64,000 bases of DNA from Pseudoalteromonas piscicida (GCF_000238315.3 NZ_CP011925.1:558001-622000), one strand, 5' to 3'. Counted from the stretch's first letter, positions 9,002-17,751 are shown. Numbers and translations: made by a program. Notes: a model not told the origin generated them from the sequence alone.

Positions 9002-9217
9002 ATGACAATTAAAGCAAGCAGTTTAGTACAGCAACTGAGGTTTGCCGCAGGATACTCTGTAATTCAGTTTGCAAAGAAGATGGGCGTTTCAAAACAAACC
9101 ATCTACAACTGGGAGAGCGGCCTGACAACACCGGATTTAAACCAAGTAATTAGAATGTACATTGTTTGTGGATTGAACCCCAAGTCTTTACTACCAAAGC
9201 GAAAAAAAAAGCAGTAA
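9002..9217 (+). CDS. Small XRE-family HTH regulator
   Basis: A 71-residue Cro/CI-type DNA-binding protein. The HTH spans about residues 8-62 with the recognition-helix pattern GVSKQTIYNWESGLTTPD, and a lysine-rich tail follows. AAGGAAAAGATAA precedes the ATG. It lies 104 bp upstream of the glycine-rich peptide gene in the same direction, so it may control that gene and itself. Confidence 0.85.
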   Translation: MTIKASSLVQQLRFAAGYSVIQFAKKMGVSKQTIYNWESGLTTPDLNQVIRMYIVCGLNPKSLLPKRKKKQ

Positions 9218-9321
9218 TGATGAACTTGGTGATACCGATACCAACCTCGATTAAATAGCGCAATTTGCAATCAAGGTTGTTACACTATGTATACAAATGT
9301 TATTAACATAAGGAATACAAA

Positions 9322-9609
9322 GTGTATAAAAAAGAAACTAATTACATTTCAAAACAATTACTTCCTGGCGAGCACTTAGGCAGTATTATCGGTTCGAGTG
9401 GTGTGGTCGGTGATGGTGCTCAAATTAACCCTAGACAAGGAAGAGACAATATAGCGACTTCTGTAGTACAAGTCATTTCTCACAAGTACTTGCGGCTAAT
9501 TACAGGCTCTGGCGGTGTAGCAGGTGGTGGAGGCGGTCAAGTTGATCCTCAACAAGTGGAAGGTGCGATACAAACGCCTTACTTTAAATCTAGCAACGAG
9601 AAAACATGA
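9322..9609 (+). CDS. Glycine-rich two-repeat small peptide
   Basis: A 95-residue protein of unknown function. GTG start with AAGGA upstream. Two related units are visible: around residues 21-38 (GSIIGSSGVVGDGAQINPRQ) and 54-74 (LITGSGGVAGGGGGQVDPQQ). Both fit the pattern I-x-GS-x-GV-x-G, a glycine stretch, then Q-x-(N/D)-P-x-Q. The 30-residue peptide at 10261 carries the same motif. No typical signal peptide is seen. The stop overlaps the start of the next gene by 4 bp, so the two are translationally coupled. A secreted signal or bacteriocin-like precursor is possible; this is inference from size, composition and context. Confidence 0.6.
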   Translation: MYKKETNYISKQLLPGEHLGSIIGSSGVVGDGAQINPRQGRDNIATSVVQVISHKYLRLITGSGGVAGGGGGQVDPQQVEGAIQTPYFKSSNEKT

Positions 9610-10181
9610 GTACGTTATATCAAGTCATAATGGAAAATAACCACCTAATCAATATTTCGATTTGGGTGGTTTTGATAATTTCAGTCTTTCTAAGTAAAGA
9701 CAGCCCTAATGTTCAGTGGTTAGCAGTCAATATTTTATTTGCACGCACATTAGACATTGCACTGTATGAACCTGCTTTAAAGTTGGGCGGATGGTTTTAC
9801 TTTATAATGGCGACGCAAAATTTGCTTTTGATGGCGCTCATCATAAAACGCAAACAGATTGCAAACTATATAGCGCAGTTCAATTTAAGCTTTATCAGTC
9901 GCTTTGCACAAAAAAGCGCAAAAGACTTTTCCCTAACACCAAATGAGCTCACTTACATACTCATTTTAGCAAGTGCAGCTCTCATTCAAACTGCGTCCCT
10001 TATAGAGCGAGGGTTCAGAAAGCTAACTGACTTTAACCCAATATTTATCTATAACGCGTATCCAAGTTTGATGCACATACTCACTATTCTTTCCGTGCTG
10101 GTTGTATTTTCACTAGTCATTGATGCTTATCGTGGTTTTTATCCTCGTCGTGACTCTACAAGTCGCAGCAGCTCAATGTGA
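9606..10181 (+). CDS. Integral membrane protein coupled to the glycine-rich peptide
   Basis: A 191-residue protein with about five hydrophobic segments (for example ISIWVVLIISVFL, FYFIMATQNLLLMALII, ILILASAALIQTASLI, LTILSVLVVFSLVI) and a basic C-terminus (YPRRDSTSRSSSM). It overlaps the upstream peptide gene by 4 bp. I do not recognise the family. Its position suggests an immunity, transport or anchoring partner for the peptide; nothing in the sequence proves this. Confidence 0.6.
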   Translation: MSTLYQVIMENNHLINISIWVVLIISVFLSKDSPNVQWLAVNILFARTLDIALYEPALKLGGWFYFIMATQNLLLMALIIKRKQIANYIAQFNLSFISRFAQKSAKDFSLTPNELTYILILASAALIQTASLIERGFRKLTDFNPIFIYNAYPSLMHILTILSVLVVFSLVIDAYRGFYPRRDSTSRSSSM

Positions 10182-10260
10182 AAGCATGGCTCGGAGTGAA
10201 TTGGCTTTGTACTATCACATAACGTGCAGAGGTTACTTTTATTAAAATTGGAGAATTCTC

Positions 10261-10353
10261 ATGATATTGTTACCCAATGATATAGCTAAAAAAATAACAG
10301 GAGCAGCAGGCGGTGGAGTAACTAGTCCTGACCTACCTGAGAGAAAAGAGTAA
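10261..10353 (+). CDS. 30-residue glycine-motif peptide
   Basis: A short frame starting MILLPNDIAKK, then ITGAAGGGVTSPD, ending in an acidic/basic tail (LPERKE). GGAGAA lies five bases before the ATG, which supports translation. The core matches the ITGSGGVAGGG motif of the protein at 9322. It lies between the membrane protein and vgrG. It is probably a second member of the same small-peptide family. Confidence 0.5.
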   Translation: MILLPNDIAKKITGAAGGGVTSPDLPERKE

Positions 10354-10475
10354 AGTTTGGGTGTAGATTGATTTATATACATGATAAAGTATTAGAAGTA
10401 GCCGATCACGAGTACTAAGGAAATAGTACCGCGTATTGGTGGAACAGCTTTAACCAACAACAGTGGACATAAAAA

Positions 10476-12227
10476 ATGCAAACAAGGATTGTGGTGTATG
10501 ATACTAACCATCCTGTACATGTCGTCGATTTTGAACTCACGACCTGTATCAATAGCGGCTTTTTACTCAAAGCGAACCTAGAATCCCAATTTGACCTAGC
10601 TGATGAGTTACTCGTCGGCAATATGCTCACGTTTGAAATTGAGTCACCAGATGCAATATCAACATATTTCACTGGGACTTTGTTTGATATCCAATCTGGT
10701 TTTGTGTCTGAGCACACCTGTGGTGCAGAGGTGGTCTTAAAGCCTCGCCTTGAATTACTTAAGCAAACAGAAAAAAGCCAAATCTTTGTACAAGCCAATG
10801 TTCAGTCTGTCCTCAATAAGCTGATACAAAAAGCCGGCTATTCACAAGACCGGATAAAATGGCGAGTCACTAAAGATTTACCCACGCTACCGCAGTGCGT
10901 ACAAGCGCTAGAAAACGACTACACCTTTTTCACCCGACTCTTAGCAAAGTACGGCTTAATTTATTGGTTTGAATGCCATGATTTTATTGAGTCGATAGTG
11001 ATTGCCGAGGGGAATCTTGCAAGCCCCTATATTGAGCGAGGCTTGCTGTCGGTAACGGATAAAGATGGTCTGGTTCACGAACATGAAACCGGCTTTGTTG
11101 GGTTTACGCAGTGCCAAAGCCGCCATCGTTTTAAAATGGGTGGCTCACAAGTGCACATGAATGCCCATCCGCCAACCTCGGTCAGCTCGGCGCAGCGCAG
11201 CTATTTTGAGCCTGCGGCACAAAATCCCGCTGAGCAATTTGAGCGCACCGGCAATCTCGAGCTTGCCTATCAACAAGGTAAAAATGAAGTCACGCTGGTA
11301 GGAAACGTAGCCGAAGCCAATGCTGGTTATTCGTTTTCGTTAAATGGTAAATTGGGCACAGCGAAAGGTGGCGATTATACCTGTATTCGCAGTAAACAGA
11401 TTTATAAGCAAGGCAGTGCCAATGACCCTAAGCAAGTTGCATATCATAGCGAGTCGGTTTGTGTACCACGGGGTGAGCCAATACGTATCGCGCCCCCAGA
11501 GCATAGCCCAAAACCGATGGTGTTTACCGCCACGGTACGTTCGCTGTCAGGGTCAAAGGCCAATCCTCATGTCGATACACAAGGGCAATATGCCACGCAA
11601 GTACATTTTGATAGTCAGGTGACCGAGTCGGTCAAGCGCCTCACACAATATGCCTGTCGCGGCCAAAAGCAGCCGACGGGGTTACATTTTCCACTGCTGC
11701 CAGACAGTAATGTGCTCATCGGTTGCATGAACAACGACCCAGACCAAAGTTACCTGTTAGGCTTTGCCCTTAACGACACCCAACCGTCGGTTGTTACCAG
11801 CGCCAATAACGCCCAAAACGTGTTGTGCTCTCGCGGCCAAAACCTGTTGATGTTTGATGACACCCCAAATACCCCGCATATTGTGTTGCAAACCTTAGCG
11901 GGCAACCAGCACTTGGTGTTACATGGGGATAAAAAGCAGCCTTATATTCACTGGCTTGCACAACTTGGTGCGATGAACATTTTTGCAGCCAAAGACATCC
12001 AACTTGGCAGTGTTAAAAGTGCAATCCGACTACTCACCAATAAAACCTTTATTGCCAGCGCCAAACAACAACTGGCACTGGAGAGTAAAAAGTCAGTCAT
12101 TGCCGATGCAGCAACCAACCTAGACGTCACCGCCAATCAAATAGAACCTCAAGGCAGACAACAACCTCACCATCACCGCCCCGGCGGGAAGTCAAATCAT
12201 TCAAAGCCAAGGCAATATCACGATTAA
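10476..12227 (+). CDS. vgrG: VgrG (TssI) type VI secretion spike, frameshifted near its C-terminus
   Basis: The tip protein of the type VI secretion tube. Residues about 1-330 form the gp27-like part (for example QIFVQANVQSVLNKLI and ENDYTFFTRLLAKYGLIYWFE). The gp5/OB part follows with VRSLSGSKANPHVDTQGQYA and the VgrG signature GLHFPLLPDSNVLIGCMNNDPD, then the DUF2345-type needle region. After base 12,144 the frame derails into a nonsense tail (RQQPHHHRPGG) and stops at 12,227. From 12,145 the next frame continues the needle repeats into the nuclease extension. The original gene was therefore a single 'evolved' VgrG covering 10476-14220 (3745 nt, one base over a multiple of three). No tss core genes are in the window. 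Confidence 0.92.
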   Translation: MQTRIVVYDTNHPVHVVDFELTTCINSGFLLKANLESQFDLADELLVGNMLTFEIESPDAISTYFTGTLFDIQSGFVSEHTCGAEVVLKPRLELLKQTEKSQIFVQANVQSVLNKLIQKAGYSQDRIKWRVTKDLPTLPQCVQALENDYTFFTRLLAKYGLIYWFECHDFIESIVIAEGNLASPYIERGLLSVTDKDGLVHEHETGFVGFTQCQSRHRFKMGGSQVHMNAHPPTSVSSAQRSYFEPAAQNPAEQFERTGNLELAYQQGKNEVTLVGNVAEANAGYSFSLNGKLGTAKGGDYTCIRSKQIYKQGSANDPKQVAYHSESVCVPRGEPIRIAPPEHSPKPMVFTATVRSLSGSKANPHVDTQGQYATQVHFDSQVTESVKRLTQYACRGQKQPTGLHFPLLPDSNVLIGCMNNDPDQSYLLGFALNDTQPSVVTSANNAQNVLCSRGQNLLMFDDTPNTPHIVLQTLAGNQHLVLHGDKKQPYIHWLAQLGAMNIFAAKDIQLGSVKSAIRLLTNKTFIASAKQQLALESKKSVIADAATNLDVTANQIEPQGRQQPHHHRPGGKSNHSKPRQYHD

Positions 12228-12342
12228 AGGCAGTGGCTCTGGCAACCTCACTCTTGCCAATGGCGGCAGTGAAATCAGCATTGACTCAAGTGGTAACGTC
12301 AACATCTTTGCAGACAAGTTACTGACCTTAAAAGGCAAAGCC

Positions 12343-14220
12343 ATGACCGTGTTTGACGGCAGCATGGAGCAAGATATTGGTGGTAAACAAAGCGCCACTA
12401 TGCCGAGTGTACCGCAAATAGCGCAGATAGCAGCAAATCAACGCTTGTCGTTAACCGCTGATGGTACGGCATCACTTGCTGATAAAACCATTGACCTTTC
12501 GTATTTTTATAGCGACGGCACACCAGTAGAAGACATTGATTACGAAGTCGTGATGGATAACGGCAAAAAATACACCGGCCAGCTTAGTCGCGGTACTGCA
12601 GAAATCATTGATGTGCCTGCTGGGAATTATACCGTGAGTTACATCGGCGAGGACGAAGAGAAGATTGTCTCGTTACGCCAAGAGCTTCGCACGGCCCTTG
12701 ACCAAATGGTTGCAGAAATCCGCAAGCAAGCTGACATTCAAGAGCGCCTGATTGATGACGAAAATCTTGGGATGCAAGGACTTATCTATAGCGGTGCTTT
12801 CTTATACGGGCTTTATCAGCAAGGAGAAAGCATTGTAACGGGAGTTGCAGATTTAGTCGAAGGCACAGCAGGGGCAATTTATGATGTTGGCGCAGCAACT
12901 TTCCGTATTTTGGGCCACCTCGCAACTGGCGATGTGGAAGCTATGCGGGCAGAGTTACAGCAAATTATGTCAACTGCCTCAGAGTCCATTAATGGCATCG
13001 TTGAAGCGTTTGAAACATTAGTTATAATTGCAGAAGATGAAGAAGCGCGTACTTTACTTGCAAACTTTCCAGCACGTTACTTTAATGCCCATTCCAGTGT
13101 TGAACGTACCAGAATGGCAGGTCGCTTGTCGTTTGAAATACTGCTTGCCCTTGCCACCTTTGGTAGTGGTGCAGTGGTTTCTGCTATCGCTAAATCCAAT
13201 TACTTTGTTAAAGCAACCCGCGCATTGGAAAAGCTCACTCAAGCCACCAAGTTAAAACGCTTAAATTACACTCGCTCGGGTACAACTGAAAAAGTACAAC
13301 TAGACCGGCTCCCAAAGGTCGAAACCGACATTGACGACGTTAAAAGAATTGAGTCTGTCGCACCCGCCTCAGTTGCATTAAAAGTTAACCCTAGGACGCA
13401 TGTTCAAATATTATTGGATGACTTTTTAAGTGATGCACCAGAGCATGTAAAGAATAATTACCGGGTTGCATTACGAGATGGAAAACCGTATATAACAAGG
13501 CGAAACCAAACGGTCAGTGACCAATTGCAGTATGTTGACGGCCAAATTGTTTTCGCCTCGAATAGAATTGATACACCTAATAAAGTCTTGCAACGCTTGA
13601 AGGTTGACCACAAGTCACTCACTCCAGCGGCAAAACAAAAGCTTAGGACGCTAGAAGCACAAAGAAATCAAGCCATCGCCAAACGCGATGCCGCATTAAA
13701 GTCTGGTAATGCAGAGCACCTTAAAGCAGCATATAAAGATATGCGTGCAGCCAGTGAAGAGCTGGGTGAAGAAGCCGCCCGGATCTTCGTAGAACAAAAT
13801 TACCCAGGAGCAACACCACTGAGATCAAAGTTACTCACAGATGGTAAGCAAGGACAATTTGACCAATTATATCAAACCGAAGACGGTAGACTCCTAGTTA
13901 TTGAAGCCAAAGGTGGTAGCGCAACTTGGGGGAGTCGAATGGCCGGAAAGCGTAGAGCTCAGCAGGGCTCAAGAGAATACATGGACTCTATTTTCAAGAA
14001 TTACGAAGATAAATTAAGAGAGTATCTAGATAGCCCCAATTTTGGATCTGACAAACATGAAGTATTTACAAATCAAGTTGAACAACTTGAAGATATGATA
14101 GACGCTTATAAATCATCAAAGCTAACAGAAAGCATAGATTATATAGGTGTGCAACAAAGAGTTCGAGACAACGGACTTGTCGAAGTGATAGACATAACAG
14201 AGTTTGATATTATAAGGTAA
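12343..14220 (+). CDS. Detached C-terminal part of VgrG: needle end, TTR-like domain and PD-(D/E)XK-type nuclease toxin
   Basis: The frame is open from 12,145. The first usable ATG is 12,343, giving 625 residues, though no convincing ribosome-binding site precedes it. The order is: last VgrG needle repeats; a transthyretin-like domain (about residues 45-105, SYFYSDGTPVEDIDYEV to DVPAGNYTVSYIG); a helical region with Gly/Ala-rich hydrophobic stretches; and a toxin domain from about 440. FDQLY (about residue 507) with VIEAKGG (about 520-526) fits the D...ExK active site of restriction-endonuclease-fold T6SS toxins. It is followed directly by an Imm49-like gene. It is non-functional as a spike cargo unless the frameshift is an error or is bypassed. 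Confidence 0.75.
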   Translation: MTVFDGSMEQDIGGKQSATMPSVPQIAQIAANQRLSLTADGTASLADKTIDLSYFYSDGTPVEDIDYEVVMDNGKKYTGQLSRGTAEIIDVPAGNYTVSYIGEDEEKIVSLRQELRTALDQMVAEIRKQADIQERLIDDENLGMQGLIYSGAFLYGLYQQGESIVTGVADLVEGTAGAIYDVGAATFRILGHLATGDVEAMRAELQQIMSTASESINGIVEAFETLVIIAEDEEARTLLANFPARYFNAHSSVERTRMAGRLSFEILLALATFGSGAVVSAIAKSNYFVKATRALEKLTQATKLKRLNYTRSGTTEKVQLDRLPKVETDIDDVKRIESVAPASVALKVNPRTHVQILLDDFLSDAPEHVKNNYRVALRDGKPYITRRNQTVSDQLQYVDGQIVFASNRIDTPNKVLQRLKVDHKSLTPAAKQKLRTLEAQRNQAIAKRDAALKSGNAEHLKAAYKDMRAASEELGEEAARIFVEQNYPGATPLRSKLLTDGKQGQFDQLYQTEDGRLLVIEAKGGSATWGSRMAGKRRAQQGSREYMDSIFKNYEDKLREYLDSPNFGSDKHEVFTNQVEQLEDMIDAYKSSKLTESIDYIGVQQRVRDNGLVEVIDITEFDIIR

Positions 14221-14238
14221 GTTGGAGCGTTAAAATAA

Positions 14239-15093
14239 ATGGTTAAAAATCACTATAGTTACGCAAAGCGAACGTACGACAGAGCGAATAAGCTATATGA
14301 GAAAAGTAATAGTATTTTTTTAGAAACACTTCAAAAAAATGGCTGTCATACGTTATCTACATTCGCGTCGTTAAATTTAGAAGAGATGTTCCCTCTTGAA
14401 GTTCTCGAAAGTCCAGGTAGCGACAAAGCATGGCATTACATTGCAAGAGCCTTACAGCTGAAGCTTGCTATTTTCCAATTTAATGAAAGCCCTGATAGCA
14501 TATTCAAATTTGCCTATGATAACGAAGTAATTGAACTATCTGGGCAGCTATCTCCACAATATGCAAACATATTTAATTGGCAAAAAGCGCTGTTCTGCGC
14601 CATTATCACTCGAAATCAAACTGCGATTGATTACTTAATAACTGTAGATAACTCAGTTTTTAAATCAGCCAAATATTCAGAGCAGCTCTTGCCTTTTGAT
14701 TTTGCATATGTTGATTTGCTCAAAGCTATTTTTACACCCAGTGCAGATTTAAACCAAGCGATAGAAAAAGCGTTAATCGCCAGTGATCCAAATGACTGTA
14801 GTGAAGACGACGTATACCTTTATTCAAGTCGCTTAGAATGGCCAATAGTGTCTGTGATTCTTGGTATATTTACCGATGATAGTGGAACGGAATACAACCA
14901 GGCAGTAGAGAGTGCTAGCGCCCTGCATAATGAATACTATAACACTGATGACCGAAGGTACTCGTTAGACGGAGCTATTTCAATACCTCTCACTGCCATG
15001 GCTTCATTAGCAAAAGACATTAAAGGTTACGACTTGACCACAGAAAATGGCTATATACCTGATTGGTTGGTAAACCCTAACCCACCAAAATGA
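14239..15093 (+). CDS. Probable Imm49-family immunity protein
   Basis: A 284-residue soluble, helix-rich protein starting 18 bp after the nuclease-toxin gene. The central stretch FNWQKALFCAIITRNQTAIDYL and the overall length fit the Imm49 family known from polymorphic-toxin loci. I infer that it neutralises the nuclease at 12343. There is no signal peptide, which agrees with a cytoplasmic DNase target. If the toxin is truly broken, this gene may persist as protection against sister strains. Confidence 0.55.
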   Translation: MVKNHYSYAKRTYDRANKLYEKSNSIFLETLQKNGCHTLSTFASLNLEEMFPLEVLESPGSDKAWHYIARALQLKLAIFQFNESPDSIFKFAYDNEVIELSGQLSPQYANIFNWQKALFCAIITRNQTAIDYLITVDNSVFKSAKYSEQLLPFDFAYVDLLKAIFTPSADLNQAIEKALIASDPNDCSEDDVYLYSSRLEWPIVSVILGIFTDDSGTEYNQAVESASALHNEYYNTDDRRYSLDGAISIPLTAMASLAKDIKGYDLTTENGYIPDWLVNPNPPK

Positions 15094-15143
15094 TTAAGTT
15101 AAATTAAAAAGATGTCTAATTTGCTAAACCACACTCTTTAACA

Positions 15144-15217
15144 ACATAGATGTTGCAAGGCTAGGTTCAATTATCCTCCTAGCCTACATTTCTCATCAAA
15201 TTTCTTCTGTTGCTTTC
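15144..15217 (+). repeat. 74-bp direct repeat, copy 1, with internal hairpin
   Basis: It matches 17035-17108 at 67 of 74 positions by my count, and all seven differences are C/T transitions. It contains AGGCTAGG...CCTAGCCT (15158-15165 with 15178-15185, 12-nt loop), which could act as a terminator, although no strong T-run follows. It lies about 50 bp after the Imm49-like gene. The rest of 15094-15347 holds nothing else I can name. Confidence 0.8.
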
Positions 15218-15347
15218 ATGTACATTTTTAATTAGAGAAGCTGAGGTAGCTAACTTTCAACTGCTTTATTGAGATGGTATGTAATGGTAAGACGAAGTCA
15301 CAAATAAAGGCCCAAGACATACCACAACCATAAGTAAGGTTATCTAA

Positions 15348-16300
15348 AAAAATACTGGAGAATCCCTCTCGGCTGCGCTTGCCGTACTACGCAAGCTCGG
15401 CAAAGGCGACCCAGTTAAATACCTAAGAGACATCAACTGGCAAGACCTAGGAAAACAATCCGCCACGGAAGTAAAAAACATCGTCAAAGGCCTACGCGAC
15501 TCACTTGATGACATGTCTACCAGTTGGCACTACGACCTACTACTTCCAGACGCCGCCATCGAAGGCATGCAAGCCACAGTAAAACGCCTAGACGACGTCA
15601 CCCCAAAATCGACCAGCATATGCAACAAGCCGCCCAAGAAATCGGACAGCGAGTTAATAAAGCACTGGATGAATATCAAGGCCAATCACCAATTCGAGGC
15701 GTCACCGACAAGCCCACCAAAGCCAAAGCCGATGAATTGGAACCACCAAAAGGGAATGAGTTGCCGGGGGCAGCAATAAAACGTATGCCGCAACATAAAG
15801 TAGCTTGCTTTAAGAAGAACGATAAAGGCACTGTACAAGAATACGACCGACAGTTAGAAGGCCAAATGAAAGGGCTTAATAACATGACAGTAAAAGAATA
15901 CCTTGATAATCGCGACGCTTTTAAAAAGATTGGACGAAAAGGAACTGGGAAAGCACAAAAGAAAGCAAGAGAAGACTTTAAGAACGAACTTATTTTAAAG
16001 TACGAGGAAAAGCTTAATAATAGCGGTGAGTATTTTGGAGATGAAGCCATCAAGCAAGCCAAGCAGCTCGCGAGTAAAGATATGAAAACCCTTCATGCGC
16101 TACATAACCCTGATATGATAGCGGGCGGATTAGATGAGGTCGTTGAATTAGGGGATGCAAGTGTGAACCAATCTATTGGCGCGCAATGGAATAATAACGG
16201 CTTTGACGACAACGGTATGAAGACTACATCGAGTCGAGTTGAAATAATGGATATTGAGGCAAAAAAGCACTCTCTACACTTGGTCCCGATACAAAGTTAA
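15348..16300 (+). pseudogene. Headless, frameshifted Ntox15 (Tde-type DNase) effector remnant
   Basis: The C-terminal part of a T6SS effector without its N-terminal delivery domain. The frame opens after TAA at 15345 and reads LSAALAVLRKLGKGDPVKY onward with no start codon until an ATG at 15513. At CCCCAAAA (15601-15608) it shifts: one missing A would join it to the frame read from 15,524. The toxin domain then shows the Ntox15 pattern: CFKKN, EYDRQLEGQMKGLNNMTVKE, YLDNRDAFKKIGRKG, HNPDMIAGG (16103 onward, the HxxD motif of Tde DNases) and ASVNQSIGAQW. A matching immunity gene follows. Length modulo three agrees with one lost base. The toxin motif itself is intact. Confidence 0.8.
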
Positions 16301-16325
16301 ATATGAACCTACATAGGTGCAAATA

Positions 16326-17012
16326 ATGAATAAGTTTTTTGACAATTTTTATAACTATAAAGGTTTTGGGCCGGCTACCCACTCAATTGAAACCTCACAG
16401 GAGGTTTTGGACTTTTATCATGATAAATTACCCAAAAAATTACTCGACTACTGGCTAGAGTATGGCTTTTCCAGTTGGGGGAAAGGCATATTCTGGACCG
16501 TAAATCCAAAAGAGTATGAAGAAGCTTTAGCGTATTGGTTGCGCGGTACTGAGTTCGAAGAGAGACAATTACGAGGGGTTGATAAGTACCACGTAATCGC
16601 AATTGGAGCTTTTGGTCGAATGTTTATTTGGGGTGAAACATCGGGTCAAAGTATTAAAATCAACCCAGGTTATGCAATGATTTTACCTACCAACAAAACT
16701 GAAGACCTTAATAAGTTTGGCTCTGAACGATGTATAGAGTTATTTTTTGCTACGATGTCAAAGGACCTTGTTGATGAGAAAGACCTTGATGATAGGCTTT
16801 TATTTGAACGAGCTTTGGAGAAGTTAGGTCCTCTAGAAAATGGAGAAATCTATGGCTTTGTGCCAGCTCTTGCCCTTGGTGGCGAACCTAAGCTTGAGAA
16901 TCTCCAAAAGGTAAAAGCCACGGAACATTTAGCTTTCTTAGCAGACCTTGGAGAGAAGCGTGTTATGGCCGATATCGTTGCGCTATCTAATCAATTACCC
17001 CATAACCAATAG
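16326..17012 (+). CDS. Tdi1-type immunity protein (GAD-like plus DUF1851)
   Basis: A 228-residue cytoplasmic protein. The ATG at 16326 is chosen because AGGTG lies six bases upstream; the in-frame GTG at 16317 overlaps that site. The N-terminal GAD-like domain contains FGPATHSIETSQEVLDFY and LLDYWLEYGFSSWGKGIFW. The C-terminal DUF1851-like half contains VIAIGAFGRMFIWGE. In Agrobacterium, Tdi1 of this architecture neutralises the Ntox15 DNase Tde1, so pairing with the toxin remnant just upstream is well supported by context. Confidence 0.8.
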   Translation: MNKFFDNFYNYKGFGPATHSIETSQEVLDFYHDKLPKKLLDYWLEYGFSSWGKGIFWTVNPKEYEEALAYWLRGTEFEERQLRGVDKYHVIAIGAFGRMFIWGETSGQSIKINPGYAMILPTNKTEDLNKFGSERCIELFFATMSKDLVDEKDLDDRLLFERALEKLGPLENGEIYGFVPALALGGEPKLENLQKVKATEHLAFLADLGEKRVMADIVALSNQLPHNQ

Positions 17013-17034
17013 CACTTTTTTAAGTCCGTTAAAT

Positions 17035-17108
17035 ACATAGATGTTGCAAGGCTAGGTTCAATCATCTTCCTAGCCTACACTCCTCACCAAATTTCTTTTG
17101 CTGCTTTC
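17035..17108 (+). repeat. 74-bp direct repeat, copy 2
   Basis: The second copy of the repeat at 15144-15217, again just after an immunity gene, with the hairpin arms AGGCTAGG and CCTAGCCT preserved. The two copies bracket the Ntox15-immunity cassette, which suggests that cassettes were added by recombination between homologous ends. Confidence 0.8.
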
Positions 17109-17117
17109 GTTTTAAAA

Positions 17118-17183
17118 ATGACGCACTATGAAACAATAAACGTCGATTGGCCAATTCCCGAAGGCTTGGTTTATCCTAAGTGA
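17118..17183 (+). pseudogene. Probable C-terminal remnant of a lost effector
   Basis: A 21-codon frame, MTHYETINVDWPIPEG and four further residues, sits between the second direct repeat and an orphan immunity gene, two bases before it. In intact cassettes here the toxin's end occupies this position, so I read it as the tail of a toxin lost when the repeat-bounded cassette was exchanged. It is too short to assign to a family, and chance is possible. Confidence 0.3.
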
Positions 17184-17184
17184 G

Positions 17185-17649
17185 ATGATGATGAGCGTAC
17201 TAATCAATTTGATCGAACAGAAAAACAAAATAGAAGAATCGCAATACCAAGAAGGTTTTTTACTTCCTCCTGCAACTGAGAAACAACTTATAAAGCTGCA
17301 AGAAAACTCATTAAGATTGTTTAAGAGGAAAATATCAGACCAGTTTATAGAATTATTAAAAATTTCAAATGGTTTTTCTGTAAATGGTTTAAACGTGTAT
17401 GGTGCAAACACCATCGAAAGTCCAATTTATCTACCAGGTATAATTGAAGCCAATGAATCATTTTATGAAGAGTGCTCCCTGAAGCAATTTATTGCATATG
17501 CTGATGAAAACATGAGGCGTGTAGTTTTCAATTTGAACACCCGACTCTATGCTGTCATAGATAGAGTTACTTGGGAAATAATTGATGAGTATGAAACGTT
17601 TGAAGAAGCGTTACTTGCATTAATTGAGGAGAGTTGTGTGTTTGAATAA
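17185..17649 (+). CDS. Orphan immunity-like protein (SMI1/YrhA type)
   Basis: About 152-154 residues; three consecutive ATGs at 17185, 17188 and 17191 leave the exact start open. LPPATEKQLIKLQENS, FIELLKISNGFSVNGLNVYGA and DENMRRVVFNLNTRLYAVID fit the SMI1/KNR4-like (SUKH, YrhA) fold, which is common among immunity proteins of contact-dependent toxins. No toxin gene precedes it other than the 21-codon remnant, so it would be an orphan immunity gene giving protection against relatives. Family call is by eye. Confidence 0.55.
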   Translation: MMMSVLINLIEQKNKIEESQYQEGFLLPPATEKQLIKLQENSLRLFKRKISDQFIELLKISNGFSVNGLNVYGANTIESPIYLPGIIEANESFYEECSLKQFIAYADENMRRVVFNLNTRLYAVIDRVTWEIIDEYETFEEALLALIEESCVFE

Positions 17650-17678
17650 TGCATACCAACTCAGGATTACATGAAAAG

Positions 17679-17725
17679 TTACCCGCTTCAATCGGTGACT
17701 GCCAGTCTACGTGTTAAGCGGGTAA
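17679..17725. terminator. Inverted repeat between convergent genes
   Basis: TTACCCGCTT (17679-17688) and AAGCGGGTAA (17716-17725) are perfectly complementary over 10 bp, 27 nt apart. It lies between the orphan immunity gene and the convergent chemoreceptor gene. It could end either transcript, but the long loop and lack of a T-run make this uncertain. Confidence 0.4.
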
Positions 17726-17751
17726 ATTGAGAAGCCCTGTAGTGCTTTTTA

